The notes below the pieces were generated by a model that saw nothing but the letters and a program-made list of their open reading frames with translations, had not been told where the DNA came from and made no database searches. Of a stretch of DNA of 47,861 nt, positions 1 to 9,625 are shown in pieces. The stretch is from contig NZ_QGGX01000027.1 in assembly GCF_003148805.1 (NCBI RefSeq), forward strand, positions 1 through 47,861, written 5' to 3'. Source of the DNA: Aminobacter sp. AP02 (GTDB taxonomy: Bacteria > Pseudomonadota > Alphaproteobacteria > Rhizobiales > Rhizobiaceae). The position numbers and the translations under genes are program-made. Every line of letters begins with the position of its first letter. Positions within the stretch are counted from its first letter, which is position 1.

Positions 1-114
1 ACCGGTTGAACCGATGGAGCCTGCCCGGAAACCGCCCTCCCGTCACTTCTGGATCGGGAGAGTGGCCGGAGCCCCAATCATCCGATCTTTTTTGTGTCCA
101 GTTCTTACCTGCCC

Positions 115-1446
115 TCAGGTCGGAGGCGTGCCGTTTTCAGCGAGCACCTCGCCAGCCAGATAGAGCGACCCGCCGATCAGGATGCGTGGTGCCGGCTCCT
201 TCTCGTCCCAGGTGTCGCGCAGCAGCATCAGCGCATTGGCAACCGAGCTCACAGGCTCGGCGGACAGCCCGGCTTCGCTCGCCCGTACCGCCAGCTCCTC
301 GTTGGGTACGCCAGCGTCGCTCATCGTCACCGGTACGGTGTAGACATGGCGCGCCATGCCGTGGAACGGACGAAAATAGCCGGTCTGGTCCTTGGTATTG
401 ATCATCCCGGCGATGAGGAACAAAGGCCGCGGGAATTTCTCTTCCTGTTCGGTCAGTGCTTCGGCGATGACTGTGCCGGCACCCGGATTGTGGCCGCCGT
501 CGATCCAGATTTCGGCCCCCTTTGGCCCGAGGTCGCTCAGCTTGCCTTGCGGCATGCGCTGCATCCGGCCGGGCCAGGCAACCGTGGACATCGCCTTGTC
601 GGCAGCGCGTTCGCTGATTGGGAAACCAGCCGCGCGGACACCGGCGATCGCCGCCGCCGCATTGGCGAACTGGTGCCGGCCGGGAAGCCTTGGCTGGGGA
701 AGGTCCATCAGCCCGTTCTGGTCCTGGTAGACCATGCGACCGTTTTCTTCGAAGGCGACGAAATCCTGGCCGTAGACCTCGAGCGGGCAGTTTAGGCGTT
801 CGGCGGTGTCGATCAGCACTTGTTGCGCTGCCTCGGTCTCCTGGGCGCCGATGACAACGGGGCAACCGCGCTTGATGATGCCTGCCTTTTCGGCGGCTAT
901 CAGCTCGACCTTGTCACCGAGATAGGCCTCGTGGTCCATCGAAACCGGCATGATGACCGACACTGCCGGCCGCTTGATGACGTTGGTGGCGTCGAAGCGC
1001 CCGCCGAGCCCGACTTCGATGGTGCAGGCGTCGGCCGGGTGTTCGGAAAACAAGACGAAGGTGACGGCGGTGAGGATCTCGAAGACGGTGATCTTTTCGC
1101 CGCGATTGGCCTCGCCGACGCGCCTGACCGCATCGGCCAGCACATCGTCGGCGACCAGCTTGCCGCCGCCGGGCGCGGCCAGGCGATAGCGTTCATGCCA
1201 GTTCACCAGATGCGGCGAGGTATGCACATGCACCAGAAGCCCCGACGCTTCGAGCAGTGCCCGGGAAAATGCCGCGCACGAGCCCTTGCCGTTGGTTCCG
1301 GCGATGTGGATCACCGGCGGCATGTGATCCTGCGGATTGCCGAGCCGCTCGAGCAGCCTGGAAATCCGGTCGAGCGAAAGGTCGAAACCCTTCGGGTGCA
1401 GCGCCAAAAGGCGCTCGATTTCGAGATCGGCTTCGAGCGTGGTCAT
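115..1446 (-). CDS. folC: Bifunctional dihydrofolate synthase / folylpolyglutamate synthase
   Basis: A 443-residue cytosolic Mur-ligase-like enzyme that adds glutamate to dihydropteroate and then to reduced folates, using ATP. The ATP-binding loop GTNGKGS is at about residues 50-56, and the FolC signature DGGHNPGAG lies in the C-terminal third. Length fits the family. The ATG at 1446 is preceded on the minus strand by a G-rich ribosome site. It is the last gene of a minus-strand run trpF-trpB-trpA-accD-folC and lies 41 bp after accD, so co-transcription is likely. The accD-folC pairing is common in proteobacteria. The sequence beyond its stop (1-114) shows no gene. Confidence 0.97.
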   Translation of the reverse strand: MTTLEADLEIERLLALHPKGFDLSLDRISRLLERLGNPQDHMPPVIHIAGTNGKGSCAAFSRALLEASGLLVHVHTSPHLVNWHERYRLAAPGGGKLVADDVLADAVRRVGEANRGEKITVFEILTAVTFVLFSEHPADACTIEVGLGGRFDATNVIKRPAVSVIMPVSMDHEAYLGDKVELIAAEKAGIIKRGCPVVIGAQETEAAQQVLIDTAERLNCPLEVYGQDFVAFEENGRMVYQDQNGLMDLPQPRLPGRHQFANAAAAIAGVRAAGFPISERAADKAMSTVAWPGRMQRMPQGKLSDLGPKGAEIWIDGGHNPGAGTVIAEALTEQEEKFPRPLFLIAGMINTKDQTGYFRPFHGMARHVYTVPVTMSDAGVPNEELAVRASEAGLSAEPVSSVANALMLLRDTWDEKEPAPRILIGGSLYLAGEVLAENGTPPT

Positions 1447-1487
1447 GGCAATCCCCCCGGCTTCAACGTCGTGCTAGCCGCGAGGCA

Positions 1488-2411
1488 TCAGGCCTGTGGG
1501 CGGCGTTCCGGCACCGGCACCACCGGCGGCAGGATGTCGGCCTCGGCCGCCTTGGCGGCAACCGGCGCCTTGACCAGGATTTTCACCAGGTTCGCGACCG
1601 TCGACTTCATTTCCAGGCGCGACACCACCATGTCGACCATGCCGTGATCCATCAGGTATTCCGAGCGCTGGAAGCCCTCGGGCAGCTTTTCGCGGATCGT
1701 CTGCTCGATGACGCGCGGGCCGGCGAAGCCGATCAGCGCACCCGGCTCGGCAATGTGCACGTCGCCCAGCATCGCGTAAGAGGCTGTGACGCCGCCGGTC
1801 GTCGGGTTGGTCAGCACCACGATGTAAGGCAGGCCGGCCTCCTTGAGGCGGTCGACGGCAACAGTGGTGCGCGGCAGCTGCATCAAGGACAGGATGCCCT
1901 CCTGCATGCGCGCGCCGCCCGAAGCGGCAAACAGGATCAGCGGCCGCTTCTTTTCAAGTGCCACGTCAAAAGCGCGGATGATGGCATCGCCAGCGGCCAT
2001 GCCGAGCGAGCCGCCCATGAAGGCGAAATCCTGCACGGTGACGACCACGGGCAGGCCTTCGATCGTGCCGGTGCCTGACAGGATCGCGTCTTCCATGCCG
2101 GTCTTGGCCTTGGCGTCCTTCAGGCGGTCGACATAACGCTTCTCGTCGCGGAACTTCAGCGGATCGGTGACGACCTTCGGGTTCTCGACGACGTCGTAGC
2201 GGCCTTCGTCGAAGAAGAAGCGCAGCCGTTCCTTGGCCGAGATCTTCATGTGATGGCCCGACGAGGGGATCACATACTGGTTTTCCTCGAGGTCCTTGTG
2301 GAACACCATCTCGCCGCTCTCGGGATCCTTGATCCAGAGATTTTCGGGCATTTCGCGGCGGCCCAGCATCGAGTTGATCTTGGGGCGAACGTAGTTGGTA
2401 ATCCAGTTCAT
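1488..2411 (-). CDS. accD: Acetyl-CoA carboxylase carboxyltransferase subunit beta
   Basis: A 307-residue carboxyltransferase beta subunit that works with AccA to transfer carboxyl from biotin to acetyl-CoA, the first committed step of fatty-acid synthesis. The crotonase-like core is clear, for example [19 protein letters not shown] and the oxyanion-type glycines. The N-terminal segment that in E. coli carries a four-cysteine zinc ribbon is present, but all four positions are non-cysteine (IKDPESGEM and VIPSSGHHM). Other rhizobial AccD proteins also lack most of these cysteines. The start ATG at 2411 has GAGGA upstream. It sits 36 bp after trpA and ahead of folC. Confidence 0.97.
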   Translation of the reverse strand: MNWITNYVRPKINSMLGRREMPENLWIKDPESGEMVFHKDLEENQYVIPSSGHHMKISAKERLRFFFDEGRYDVVENPKVVTDPLKFRDEKRYVDRLKDAKAKTGMEDAILSGTGTIEGLPVVVTVQDFAFMGGSLGMAAGDAIIRAFDVALEKKRPLILFAASGGARMQEGILSLMQLPRTTVAVDRLKEAGLPYIVVLTNPTTGGVTASYAMLGDVHIAEPGALIGFAGPRVIEQTIREKLPEGFQRSEYLMDHGMVDMVVSRLEMKSTVANLVKILVKAPVAAKAAEADILPPVVPVPERRPQA

Positions 2412-2447
2412 GGCAGAAGTCCTCTTCGAGCCCAGGACATGGGATAT

Positions 2448-3287
2448 TTATTGGGCGGTAGCAAGGCGTGCGGCGCGAATGCCCTGGGACAAGCCAGTGA
2501 CCAGCGTTGCCACGGCCTCGGCCGGATCGGCGGTTTTCTCGCCCTTCGGCCCGATGACGTTGGCAACCGCATTGACGATCGCCGTGCCGACAACCACGCC
2601 GTCGGCGGAAGCGCCGATGGTCCTGGCCTGCTCGGCGGTCTTGACGCCGAAGCCGACGCAGACCGGCAGGTCGGTGTGGGCCTTGATGCGGCTCACCGCT
2701 TCGGCGACCTTCGACGTGTCGGCAAGTGCCGAGCCGGTGATGCCGGTCATCGAGACATAATAAACGAAGCCAGAGGTGTTCTCGAGCACCTTGGGCAGGC
2801 GCTTGTCGTCGGTCGTCGGCGTCGCCAGGCGAATGAAGTTGATGCCCGCCTTCAGTGCCGGAATGCACAGCTCGGCATCCATCTCCGGCGGCAGGTCGAC
2901 AACGATCAGCCCGTCGATTCCGGACGCCACCGCGTCCTCCAGGAAGCGGTCAACGCCGTAGATGTAGATCGGGTTGTAGTAGCCCATCATGACGATCGGC
3001 GTTTCATTGTCGTCCTTGCGGAATTCGCGCGCCATCTGCAACGTCTTCTTCAGCGTCTGGCCGGCCTTCAGCGCGCGCAGGCCCGCGGCCTGGATCGCCG
3101 GGCCATCGGCCATCGGGTCGGAGAACGGCATGCCGAGCTCGATGATGTCGCTGCCAGCCTTGGGCAGCGCCTTCATGATCGACAGCGACGTTTCGTAGTC
3201 GGGGTCGCCGCCCATGAAATAGGTCACCAGTGCCGGGCGTCCCTCGGCTTTGAGCTTTGCCATGCGGCGGTCGATGCGGGTGGTCAT
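2448..3287 (-). CDS. trpA: Tryptophan synthase alpha chain
   Basis: A 279-residue TIM-barrel subunit that cleaves indole-3-glycerol phosphate to indole and glyceraldehyde 3-phosphate and channels indole to TrpB. The catalytic pair is visible as Glu50 ([12 protein letters not shown]) and Asp61 (MADGPA). The open frame continues upstream into trpB, but the ATG at 3287 gives the family length and N-terminus ([13 protein letters not shown]). It begins 2 bases after the trpB stop, so translation is coupled. Its product acts as an alpha2-beta2 complex with the neighbouring TrpB. Confidence 0.97.
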   Translation of the reverse strand: MTTRIDRRMAKLKAEGRPALVTYFMGGDPDYETSLSIMKALPKAGSDIIELGMPFSDPMADGPAIQAAGLRALKAGQTLKKTLQMAREFRKDDNETPIVMMGYYNPIYIYGVDRFLEDAVASGIDGLIVVDLPPEMDAELCIPALKAGINFIRLATPTTDDKRLPKVLENTSGFVYYVSMTGITGSALADTSKVAEAVSRIKAHTDLPVCVGFGVKTAEQARTIGASADGVVVGTAIVNAVANVIGPKGEKTADPAEAVATLVTGLSQGIRAARLATAQ

Positions 3288-3289
3288 GA

Positions 3290-4540
3290 TCAGATCTCCA
3301 TACCCAGCATCTTGGCAACCGTATGCACGTCCTTGTCGCCTCGGCCGGACAGGTTGACGATCATCACCTTGTCCTTGCCCATCGTCGGGGCGGTCTTCAC
3401 CGCATAGGCGATGGCGTGGGCGGATTCGAGCGCCGGGATGATGCCTTCGACCTTGGTGGTCAGTTGGAATGCGTCGAGCGCCTCGTCGTCGAGGATCGGC
3501 TGGTAGTCGACGCGACCGGTGTCGCGAAGCCACGAATGCTCGGGGCCGACGCCGGGATAGTCGAGGCCGGCCGAGATCGAATGGCCGTCGAGGATCTGGC
3601 CGTCGTCGTTCTGCAAGAGATAGGTGCGGTTGCCATGCAGCACGCCGGGCCGGCCGGCATTCATCGAGGCGCAATGCTCGATGCCGTCGAGGCCACGGCC
3701 ACCGGCCTCGATGCCGACGATCTTGACGCCGCGGTCGTCGAGGAAGGGATGGAACAGGCCAATCGCATTGGAGCCGCCGCCGACGGCTGCCACGATCATG
3801 TCGGGCAGGCGGCCTTCCTGTTCGAGGATCTGGGCGCGCGCCTCTGTGCCGATCACCGACTGGAAGTCGCGGACGAGTTCCGGATAGGGATGCGGGCCGG
3901 CGGCGGTGCCTATCAGGTAATAGGTGTCGTGCACGTTGGTGACCCAGTCGCGCAGCGCCTCGTTCATGGCGTCCTTCAGCGTGCCGTGACCAGCGCTGAC
4001 CGGGCGCACTTCAGCACCCAGAAGCTTCATGCGGAAGACGTTGGGCTTCTGCCGCTCGACGTCGGTGGCGCCCATATAGACGAAGCACGGGAAGCCGAAC
4101 CGCGCGGCGACCGTGGCCGACGCCACGCCGTGCTGGCCGGCACCCGTCTCGGCGATGATGCGGGTCTTGCCCATGCGCTTGGCCAGAAGGATCTGGCCCA
4201 GGCAGTTGTTGATCTTGTGCGAACCGGTGTGATTGAGGTCTTCGCGCTTGAAATAGATTTTTGCGCCGCCCCCGAGGCCCTTCGCCGAGGAAACGTCACG
4301 AAGATGACGGGTCAGGCCTTCGGCATAATAGAGCTTGGAGGGCCGCCCGGCATAGTGGGTCGACAGATCGGCAAGCTCTGCCTTGAAGGCCGGATCGTTC
4401 TTGGCCTCGTCCCAGTGGCGCTGGAGTTCGAGGATCAGCGGCATCAGCGTCTCGGCGACGAAACGTCCGCCGAAAATGCCGAACATGCCCTGTTCGTCGG
4501 GCCCCGTACGGAAGGAATTGGGCTCAGTCGGCTTGTTCAC
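3290..4540 (-). CDS. trpB: Tryptophan synthase beta chain
   Basis: A 416-residue PLP enzyme that condenses indole with serine to give tryptophan. The PLP-binding lysine is Lys109 in HTGSHKINN, and the phosphate-binding glycine loop GGGSNA is present. The start is a GTG at 4540 ([10 protein letters not shown]) with AAGGAG upstream; no ATG fits the family N-terminus better. It lies 28 bp after trpF and 2 bases before trpA, the usual trpFBA order of Rhizobiales. Confidence 0.97.
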   Translation of the reverse strand: MNKPTEPNSFRTGPDEQGMFGIFGGRFVAETLMPLILELQRHWDEAKNDPAFKAELADLSTHYAGRPSKLYYAEGLTRHLRDVSSAKGLGGGAKIYFKREDLNHTGSHKINNCLGQILLAKRMGKTRIIAETGAGQHGVASATVAARFGFPCFVYMGATDVERQKPNVFRMKLLGAEVRPVSAGHGTLKDAMNEALRDWVTNVHDTYYLIGTAAGPHPYPELVRDFQSVIGTEARAQILEQEGRLPDMIVAAVGGGSNAIGLFHPFLDDRGVKIVGIEAGGRGLDGIEHCASMNAGRPGVLHGNRTYLLQNDDGQILDGHSISAGLDYPGVGPEHSWLRDTGRVDYQPILDDEALDAFQLTTKVEGIIPALESAHAIAYAVKTAPTMGKDKVMIVNLSGRGDKDVHTVAKMLGMEI

Positions 4541-4568
4541 GGCCGATCTCCTTGCGGCTGGAGGCTGG

Positions 4569-5228
4569 TCAGGCGGCGCTGCGGTCGCTAGCTGCCCGGA
4601 CGGCCCTGAAGAAATTTTCGATCAGCGCCGCATCCTTGACGCCCGGAGCGCTTTCCACGCCCGAGGAAATGTCGATGCCGGGCGGGTTCGCGAGCCTGAG
4701 GGCGTCGCCGATATTGGCGGCGTTGAGGCCACCGGAAAGCATGTAATCGACGGAGGCGTCAAGGGCTGCGAGCAGCCGCCAGTCGAACGACACGCCATTG
4801 CCGCCGGGCAATTCGGAGCCGGCAGGTGGCTTGGCGTCGAAAAGCAGGCGGTCGGCGACGCCGACATAAGGCGCGATCGCCTCGAGATCGCCTGCCTCGC
4901 GTATGGAAAAAGCCTTCATGACGGGCAGGCCGTAGCGCCCCTTGACTTCGGCCACGCGTGCGGGCGTCTCCTTGCCGTGCAGCTGGATCATGTCGGGCGC
5001 AATCTTGGCCACGATCTCGTCGAGGAAGGCGTCATCGGCATCAACTGTCACTGCGACGGCCTTGGCCTTGCCGCGCGCTGCCTCGCGCAGCCGTCCGGCT
5101 TGCTCTGGCGACACGTTGCGCGGGCTCTTGCCGAAGAAGATGAAGCCGACATGGCTCGCGCCGCCGGAAAGTGCAGCGCCAAGCGCCTCATCAGTCTTGA
5201 GGCCGCAGATTTTGATGTCGAAAGCCAT
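4569..5228 (-). CDS. trpF: Phosphoribosylanthranilate isomerase
   Basis: A 219-residue TIM-barrel isomerase converting phosphoribosylanthranilate to CdRP in tryptophan synthesis. It begins [15 protein letters not shown], where the Cys in KICGL matches the family catalytic cysteine, and ends with the phosphate-binding segment [14 protein letters not shown]. The frame is open further upstream (to 5336), but that extension runs into a palindromic repeat and is not family-like, so the ATG at 5228 is preferred even though its ribosome site is weak. It is the first gene of the trpFBA-accD-folC run. Confidence 0.95.
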   Translation of the reverse strand: MAFDIKICGLKTDEALGAALSGGASHVGFIFFGKSPRNVSPEQAGRLREAARGKAKAVAVTVDADDAFLDEIVAKIAPDMIQLHGKETPARVAEVKGRYGLPVMKAFSIREAGDLEAIAPYVGVADRLLFDAKPPAGSELPGGNGVSFDWRLLAALDASVDYMLSGGLNAANIGDALRLANPPGIDISSGVESAPGVKDAALIENFFRAVRAASDRSAA

Positions 5229-5283
5229 GAAGGCGGGATTGGCACGAAAAGGCGGCGAAGTCGAGGAAAACAGCGAAGGGATC

Positions 5284-5398
5284 GAGTGGGAGTAGCGAAT
5301 AGTGAGTAGTGGGCCGGCAAGTGGCCGCTGCATCACGCAGAGCTGATCCTGCCTTGTTCACCACTCTCTATTCGCGACTCCCTACTCCCCATTCGCTC
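5284..5398. repeat. Imperfect long inverted repeat built of 7-nt units
   Basis: Arms at about 5284-5313 and 5359-5398 are imperfect inverted copies made of short related units (GGGAGTAG, GCGAATAG, TGAGTAG on one arm; CTATTCGC, GACTCCC, TACTCCC on the other), separated by about 45 nt. It fills the gap between trpF and the YgjP-like gene and touches the stop codon of the latter. Such intergenic palindromes built of TAGCGAATAG-like units recur in rhizobial genomes; that this is one of them is inference from memory of the pattern. Confidence 0.6.
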
Positions 5399-6155
5399 AC
5401 TCGAACTGTATCGCCTGCAGCGCACCGCCATTGCGCTTGAGCCAGGCCTTGCAGCGTTCGGTGTCGGGGCAAAGCTCCTCGCACAGCTTCCAGAATTTCG
5501 GGCCGTGGTTCATCTCTCTCAAATGCGCCACTTCATGGGCGACGAGGTAGTTGATGACCGGCGTGGGCGCCATCATGATGCGCCAGGAGAACGACAGCAC
5601 CCCGTCCGACGTGCACGAACCCCAGCGGCTCGACGTATCGCGAAAACGGATCGCCTTGGCGCGGCAGCCGGCGGACTGGCAGTGCGTTGCCACCATCGCC
5701 TCGATATCGCGCTTGGCCTCGCGCTTGAGGAAATCGGCGATGCGGCGCGGCAGATGTGCCCGGTCGCCATGGACCAGAAGCGTCGGGCCGCTTTCGTCCT
5801 GGGACTGGCGCACGGTTCCGCGCGTCCCGCCTTCATGGATGACGAGATGCGGCACCCCGCGAATGGGAATCTTGATGCCGGGGCGCACCTGCGGACGGTC
5901 AGGCACCTTGGCGAGGCGCTGTTCCAGCCAGCCCTGATGGCGGTCAAGGAAGCGGTCGACCTCGCCCTGGCGCAGGCCGGGTGGCACGGTGATGCGCAGG
6001 CCGCGCCCACCGGCATCGATGCGCAGCGTCAGCCGCCGTGCCCGGTCGTTCTCGACGATCCTGAGTGGCAGCGTGCGGCCCGCGACGACGTGATCCCGCT
6101 CCTGGACGGGCGCAGGTGCTGGCTTTGTCAGCTTGCGGAAGAAGCCAAAGGACAT
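5397..6155 (-). CDS. YgjP-like (DUF45) zinc metallopeptidase domain protein
   Basis: A 252-residue protein of the YgjP/DUF45 family, related to the SprT and M48 metallopeptidases. The zinc motif HEVAH is at residues 207-211 with a further His at 217 (MNHGPKFW), and the family hallmark RDTSSRWGSC precedes it. No signal peptide or membrane segment is seen, so it is probably cytosolic. Its substrate is unknown; in some bacteria YgjP-type genes lie near restriction systems, but here the neighbours are trpF and a DUF2852 gene. The length is typical. It reads away from the DUF2852 gene with 87 bp between. Confidence 0.9.
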   Translation of the reverse strand: MSFGFFRKLTKPAPAPVQERDHVVAGRTLPLRIVENDRARRLTLRIDAGGRGLRITVPPGLRQGEVDRFLDRHQGWLEQRLAKVPDRPQVRPGIKIPIRGVPHLVIHEGGTRGTVRQSQDESGPTLLVHGDRAHLPRRIADFLKREAKRDIEAMVATHCQSAGCRAKAIRFRDTSSRWGSCTSDGVLSFSWRIMMAPTPVINYLVAHEVAHLREMNHGPKFWKLCEELCPDTERCKAWLKRNGGALQAIQFE

Positions 6156-6242
6156 GTGGCGAGACTAGATGATTCGAGGAAAATCGGAGCAAAGAAACGG
6201 CGCCGCGTTACGGCGCCGTTGGCATTCAGCGATGAGGCCACC

Positions 6243-6683
6243 TCAGTCGTCGAGCAGGCCCGACTTGCCGCCCTTCTTGGGCGTGACGGTCGGTGCTGTC
6301 GGCTTGTGGCGGTTGGCCATGAAGCGGTCGAAGTCGTCCTGGTCCTTGGCCCGGCGCAGTTCGCGGGCATAGGCGTCGAATTCTTCGCGCATCTCGTCGA
6401 GCTTGCGACGCTCTTCGTTCAGGCGCTCGAGTTCCTTCTCGCGCCAGTCGTCGAAAGCGACGTTGCCGGTCTGGGCGTTTGCCCGGTAGGAAGCCTTGCG
6501 GCAGCCGGCGAAGAAGCCGTCCGTCGTACGGTTTACGTCGCGCTTGAAACCTTCAAGCCGGTCGCCCCAGATGATGTAGGCAAGCATGGCTAGGCCGAGC
6601 GGCCAGAACACCATGAAGCCGATCACCATCAACGCGATGGTTGCCGGCGTCCAGGCCGGACGGATCAGTGCAGTCGTGTTCAT
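6243..6683 (-). CDS. DUF2852 family membrane protein
   Basis: A 146-residue protein of the rhizobial DUF2852 family, function unknown. It has one or two N-terminal hydrophobic segments (about residues 10-35, TIALMVIGFMVFWPLGLAML) followed by a long charged helical tail rich in Glu and Arg, which probably forms a coiled coil, and a C-terminal basic stretch ending GLLDD. The ATG at 6683 (MNTTALIRPAWTP) is chosen over the upstream ATG at 6734 because family members start near this point. Co-transcription with the YgjP-like gene is possible. Confidence 0.85.
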   Translation of the reverse strand: MNTTALIRPAWTPATIALMVIGFMVFWPLGLAMLAYIIWGDRLEGFKRDVNRTTDGFFAGCRKASYRANAQTGNVAFDDWREKELERLNEERRKLDEMREEFDAYARELRRAKDQDDFDRFMANRHKPTAPTVTPKKGGKSGLLDD

Positions 6684-6803
6684 TGTAGTTTGCCGTTCCT
6701 TTGTTCGAGGCAGCCGGGGAAAAAGCTGCTCCAAACGACATGGGAACGAAAAAATAGCGATTCAAGACGATGTCGGGTGAAACCGGACAATAGCTTGGAA
6801 AGC

Positions 6804-7946
6804 CTAGCCTTTTTTGATGCTCTCGAGCACCAGTACGACGAGGCCCGCAACCAGCCCCCAGAACGCCGAGCCGACACCGAACAGCGTCAGCCCCGAGGCG
6901 GTGACGGCAAAGGCGGTCGTCGCGGCCATGCGGTGGTGGTCGTCCTTGAGTGCGATGGCGAGCGCATTGGCCAAAGGCGCCATCAGCGCGAGGCCCGCCA
7001 CCAGCACGATCAGGCTCTGCGGCAACACAGCGAAGATCGCCACGAGCGAGGCACCGAAGGCTGCGAAGATGACATAGGCGAGCGCGTAGAACGGCCCGGT
7101 CTTCCAGCGTTCCTTCATGTCGGGATGCACGTCCGGGCCGGTGCAGATCGCCGCTGAAATCGCCGCGAGGTTGGTCGTCAATGCGCCGAACGGGGCCGAC
7201 AGCACCGAAAACAACCCGGTGACGCCGATCAACGGTCCGGGTTCTGGGTGGTAGCCGGCGGCGCGCAGCACGGCGAGGCCCGACAGGTTCTGCGACGCCA
7301 TGGTGACGAGATAGAGCGGCAGCGCCAAGCCGATGATCGCTGCGACCGAAAACTCCGGCGCGATCAGCGTCAGCGTCGAAAGTTCCGGCACAGGCAGCCC
7401 GCCAACGCGTCCGGTGAGAAAAGCGGCAAGCCCGCCACCGACGAGCACAACCAGCACCGAAAGAGCCGGATTGTAGAGCCGGATAAGGAAGAATGCTGCG
7501 ATCAGCGGCAAGATCAGCCAGGGATCCACGGGGATGGTTTTCACCGCATTGATGGCAAAGGTGACCACGATACCGGCGAGCATGCCGGAGGCGACCGATG
7601 CCGGTATGCGCGAGATCAGCTGGGTCAGCGGCTTGATCAGCCCGGTCAGCACCAGAAGCACGCCGGTGACCAGGAATGCGCCCACCGCTTCGCCGATGGT
7701 GAAGCCACTGCTCGCTGCGATCAGTGCCGCGCCCGGTGTCGACCAGGCGGTGATGACAGGCATCTTCGTGCGCCAGGACAGCCAGACGGTCTCGAATGCC
7801 ATGGCCAGGCAAATGGCGGTGACCCAGCTCGCCGTCTGGACCTGCGAGGCGCCGACCGCGTTGGCGGCGGCGATGATGATGGCAAGCGTGCCACCGAAGC
7901 CGACGATGGCTGCGACAAATGCCGAAATCGGGATCGAGGCGCGCAT
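6804..7946 (-). CDS. benE: BenE-type benzoate/H+ symporter family transporter
   Basis: A 380-residue polytopic inner-membrane protein with about 11-12 hydrophobic segments. It matches the BenE family in length and in features such as WRTKMPVITAWSTPGAALI. Family members import benzoate with protons in benzoate-degrading bacteria. No benzoate catabolic genes are near, so the true substrate here may differ; the family name is safer than the substrate. It follows the alpha/beta hydrolase by 4 bp on the same strand, so the two are probably one transcript. Confidence 0.88.
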   Translation of the reverse strand: MRASIPISAFVAAIVGFGGTLAIIIAAANAVGASQVQTASWVTAICLAMAFETVWLSWRTKMPVITAWSTPGAALIAASSGFTIGEAVGAFLVTGVLLVLTGLIKPLTQLISRIPASVASGMLAGIVVTFAINAVKTIPVDPWLILPLIAAFFLIRLYNPALSVLVVLVGGGLAAFLTGRVGGLPVPELSTLTLIAPEFSVAAIIGLALPLYLVTMASQNLSGLAVLRAAGYHPEPGPLIGVTGLFSVLSAPFGALTTNLAAISAAICTGPDVHPDMKERWKTGPFYALAYVIFAAFGASLVAIFAVLPQSLIVLVAGLALMAPLANALAIALKDDHHRMAATTAFAVTASGLTLFGVGSAFWGLVAGLVVLVLESIKKG

Positions 7947-7950
7947 CGGA

Positions 7951-8724
7951 TCAACCAGCCCGCTGGATCATTTCGCCGACCGCGCGGGTCATGAGCTCAA
8001 GATCCTGGGGCCGCGACAGGCGATGGTCGCCGTCCGGCACCAGAGACAGCGTCGCGTCGTCGGCGGGCAACAGGCTCATCAGTTTCAGCGCGTGGCTGTG
8101 CGGCACGTCCGGATCGACCAGACCTTGGATGATGTGAACCGGGCAATGCGTATGGATCGGCGCCCCCATGACCAGGTTCTGCCGTCCGTCCTCGATCAGC
8201 GCGCGCGTGTAGATGTAGGGCTCGGGCGAATATTCCGACGGCTCCTCGAAATAGCCCTTCTCCACCAGGTCACGGCGCTGCGCTTCGGTCAGCTGCGGCT
8301 CGACCAGTTCGGCGGTGAAGTCGGGTGCCGGTGCAAGCAGCACGAGACCGGCGACGCGATCGCCCTCGCCCGCCTTGTTGAGCTCGGCGTTCATCCGTAG
8401 CGCGATCCAGGCGCCCATCGACGAGCCGACAAGGATCTGCGGTCCGCGCGTGAACTGGCGAAACACCGCCAGGCTCTCACCGAGCCACTTCGAGATCGTG
8501 CCGTCGGCAAACCTTCCGCCCGACTCGCCGTGGCCGGAGTAATCGTGACGCAGGAAGCTCCGGCCTTTGTCGGCGGCCCAGCCGGCCAGGGTTTCGGCCT
8601 TGGTGCCGAGCATGTCGGAATTGTAGCCACCGAGCCACACGACACCGGGCGTTGCGCCGTCCGTATGCCTCACGGCGATGCTGGTGTTGTCGACCTCAAT
8701 GAACTCTGGCGCGCTTGCAATCAT
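7951..8724 (-). CDS. Alpha/beta hydrolase
   Basis: A 257-residue cytosolic alpha/beta-hydrolase. The nucleophile elbow is GSSMGAW, and the acid and base are likely in the DPDVPHSH and DGDHRLSR segments. The frame is open to 8784, but the ATG at 8724 has a strong GAGGGGAG ribosome site and gives a family-like start (MIASAPEFIEV). It reads divergently from infC, a neighbourhood often seen in Rhizobiales, and is almost fused to benE (4-bp gap). The substrate cannot be told from sequence; a carboxylesterase is the usual guess. Confidence 0.88.
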   Translation of the reverse strand: MIASAPEFIEVDNTSIAVRHTDGATPGVVWLGGYNSDMLGTKAETLAGWAADKGRSFLRHDYSGHGESGGRFADGTISKWLGESLAVFRQFTRGPQILVGSSMGAWIALRMNAELNKAGEGDRVAGLVLLAPAPDFTAELVEPQLTEAQRRDLVEKGYFEEPSEYSPEPYIYTRALIEDGRQNLVMGAPIHTHCPVHIIQGLVDPDVPHSHALKLMSLLPADDATLSLVPDGDHRLSRPQDLELMTRAVGEMIQRAG

Positions 8725-8847
8725 GGCTGCTCCCCTCGCACGGACTTGTGGCACAGCCGCCACGACACGGAAAGTACCCGACAAAAACCTTATTTTGGGG
8801 CAGTTCGCATGCGCACAAGCAGGTGATTTGTTGCGATTGCTGTGTTA

Positions 8848-8876
8848 TTGACATCGCCCGCGCGCTACCCACATTG
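8848..8876 (+). promoter_or_regulatory. Candidate promoter of infC
   Basis: TTGACA at 8848-8853 is followed, at a spacing of 16-17, by the weak -10 like CACATT/ACATTG at 8870-8876. The first transcribed base would fall near 8883, leaving a leader of about 40 nt before the ATT start of infC. The -35 is perfect and the -10 poor. Confidence 0.45.
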
Positions 8877-8923
8877 GCGCGTCAGACATTCAACAACGTC
8901 AATGGCTCGAGGAGACCACGACC

Positions 8924-9460
8924 ATTCGCAGACCTTTTAAAGCAGCCGCGCCTACCAAGGACGGCCCGCGTTCCAACCGTGACATCCGGGTTCCCCGGGT
9001 CCAGCTGATCGACGTCGACGGTTCCAACCGTGGCGATGTTTCCATCAACGACGCACTCCTGGCCGCCGAAGAGGCAGGCCTCGATCTCGTAGAAATTTCC
9101 CCCAACGCCACGCCGCCCGTCGTCAAGATCCTTGACCTCGGCAAGCTGAAATACGCCAACCAGAAGAAGGCGGCCGAGGCGCGCAAGAACCAGAAGGTCA
9201 TCGAGATCAAGGAGATCAAGATGCGCCCGAACATCGACAGCCACGACTACGAGACCAAGATGAAGGCGGTTCGCCGCTTCTTCGAGGAAGGTGACAAGGT
9301 CAAGCTGACGCTGCGTTTCCGTGGCCGCGAAATGGCGCATATGGAACTCGGCATGCAGCTTCTCAACAAGGTTCGCGAGGAAACTGCAACCATCGCCAAG
9401 GTCGAAGCCGAGCCCAAGCTCGAAGGCCGGCAGATGATGATGGTGCTCGCGCCACGTTGA
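8924..9460 (+). CDS. infC: Translation initiation factor IF-3 (ATT start)
   Basis: A 178-residue IF-3 that binds the 30S subunit, blocks 50S joining and checks start-codon choice. There is no upstream ATG, GTG or TTG in frame that fits. Reading from ATT at 8924 gives the standard rhizobial N-terminus ([19 protein letters not shown]) behind a GGAG at 8911-8914. Both IF-3 domains follow, including RFRGREMAH and the terminal [13 protein letters not shown]. Starting at the first ATG (9221) would lose more than half the protein. AUU-type starts let IF-3 repress its own translation in E. coli; the same control is likely here. Confidence 0.96.
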   Translation: MRRPFKAAAPTKDGPRSNRDIRVPRVQLIDVDGSNRGDVSINDALLAAEEAGLDLVEISPNATPPVVKILDLGKLKYANQKKAAEARKNQKVIEIKEIKMRPNIDSHDYETKMKAVRRFFEEGDKVKLTLRFRGREMAHMELGMQLLNKVREETATIAKVEAEPKLEGRQMMMVLAPR

Positions 9461-9500
9461 TCGGCTGACGCCGCGTCGACCGACATATTCTACTGCTCTT

Positions 9501-9520
9501 GCGCGCCCTTTTGGGCGCGC
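9501..9520 (+). terminator. Probable infC terminator hairpin
   Basis: A perfect 8-bp stem, GCGCGCCC / GGGCGCGC with a TTTT loop, lies 40 bp after infC. The following bases (GGTGCTTTCA) give only a weak U-tract, so termination may be partial. Confidence 0.55.
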
Positions 9521-9625
9521 GGTGCTTTCATGCCCAGGCATTGGGCCAGGGCAACATCATCCTGAAAGGTGCCGACACATCTCGCCTGCGGCCATGCAGG
9601 GGATGCTGCTGGCGGTTGGAATGCC

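Noticed and set aside
820-1647. Long open frame on the plus strand opposite folC and accD
   Set aside because: It follows the codon phase of the real minus-strand genes in GC-rich DNA, has no recognisable domain and crosses two genes.
3323-4591. 422-codon open frame opposite trpB
   Set aside because: TrpB is certain on the other strand; the opposite frame is a codon-bias shadow without motifs.
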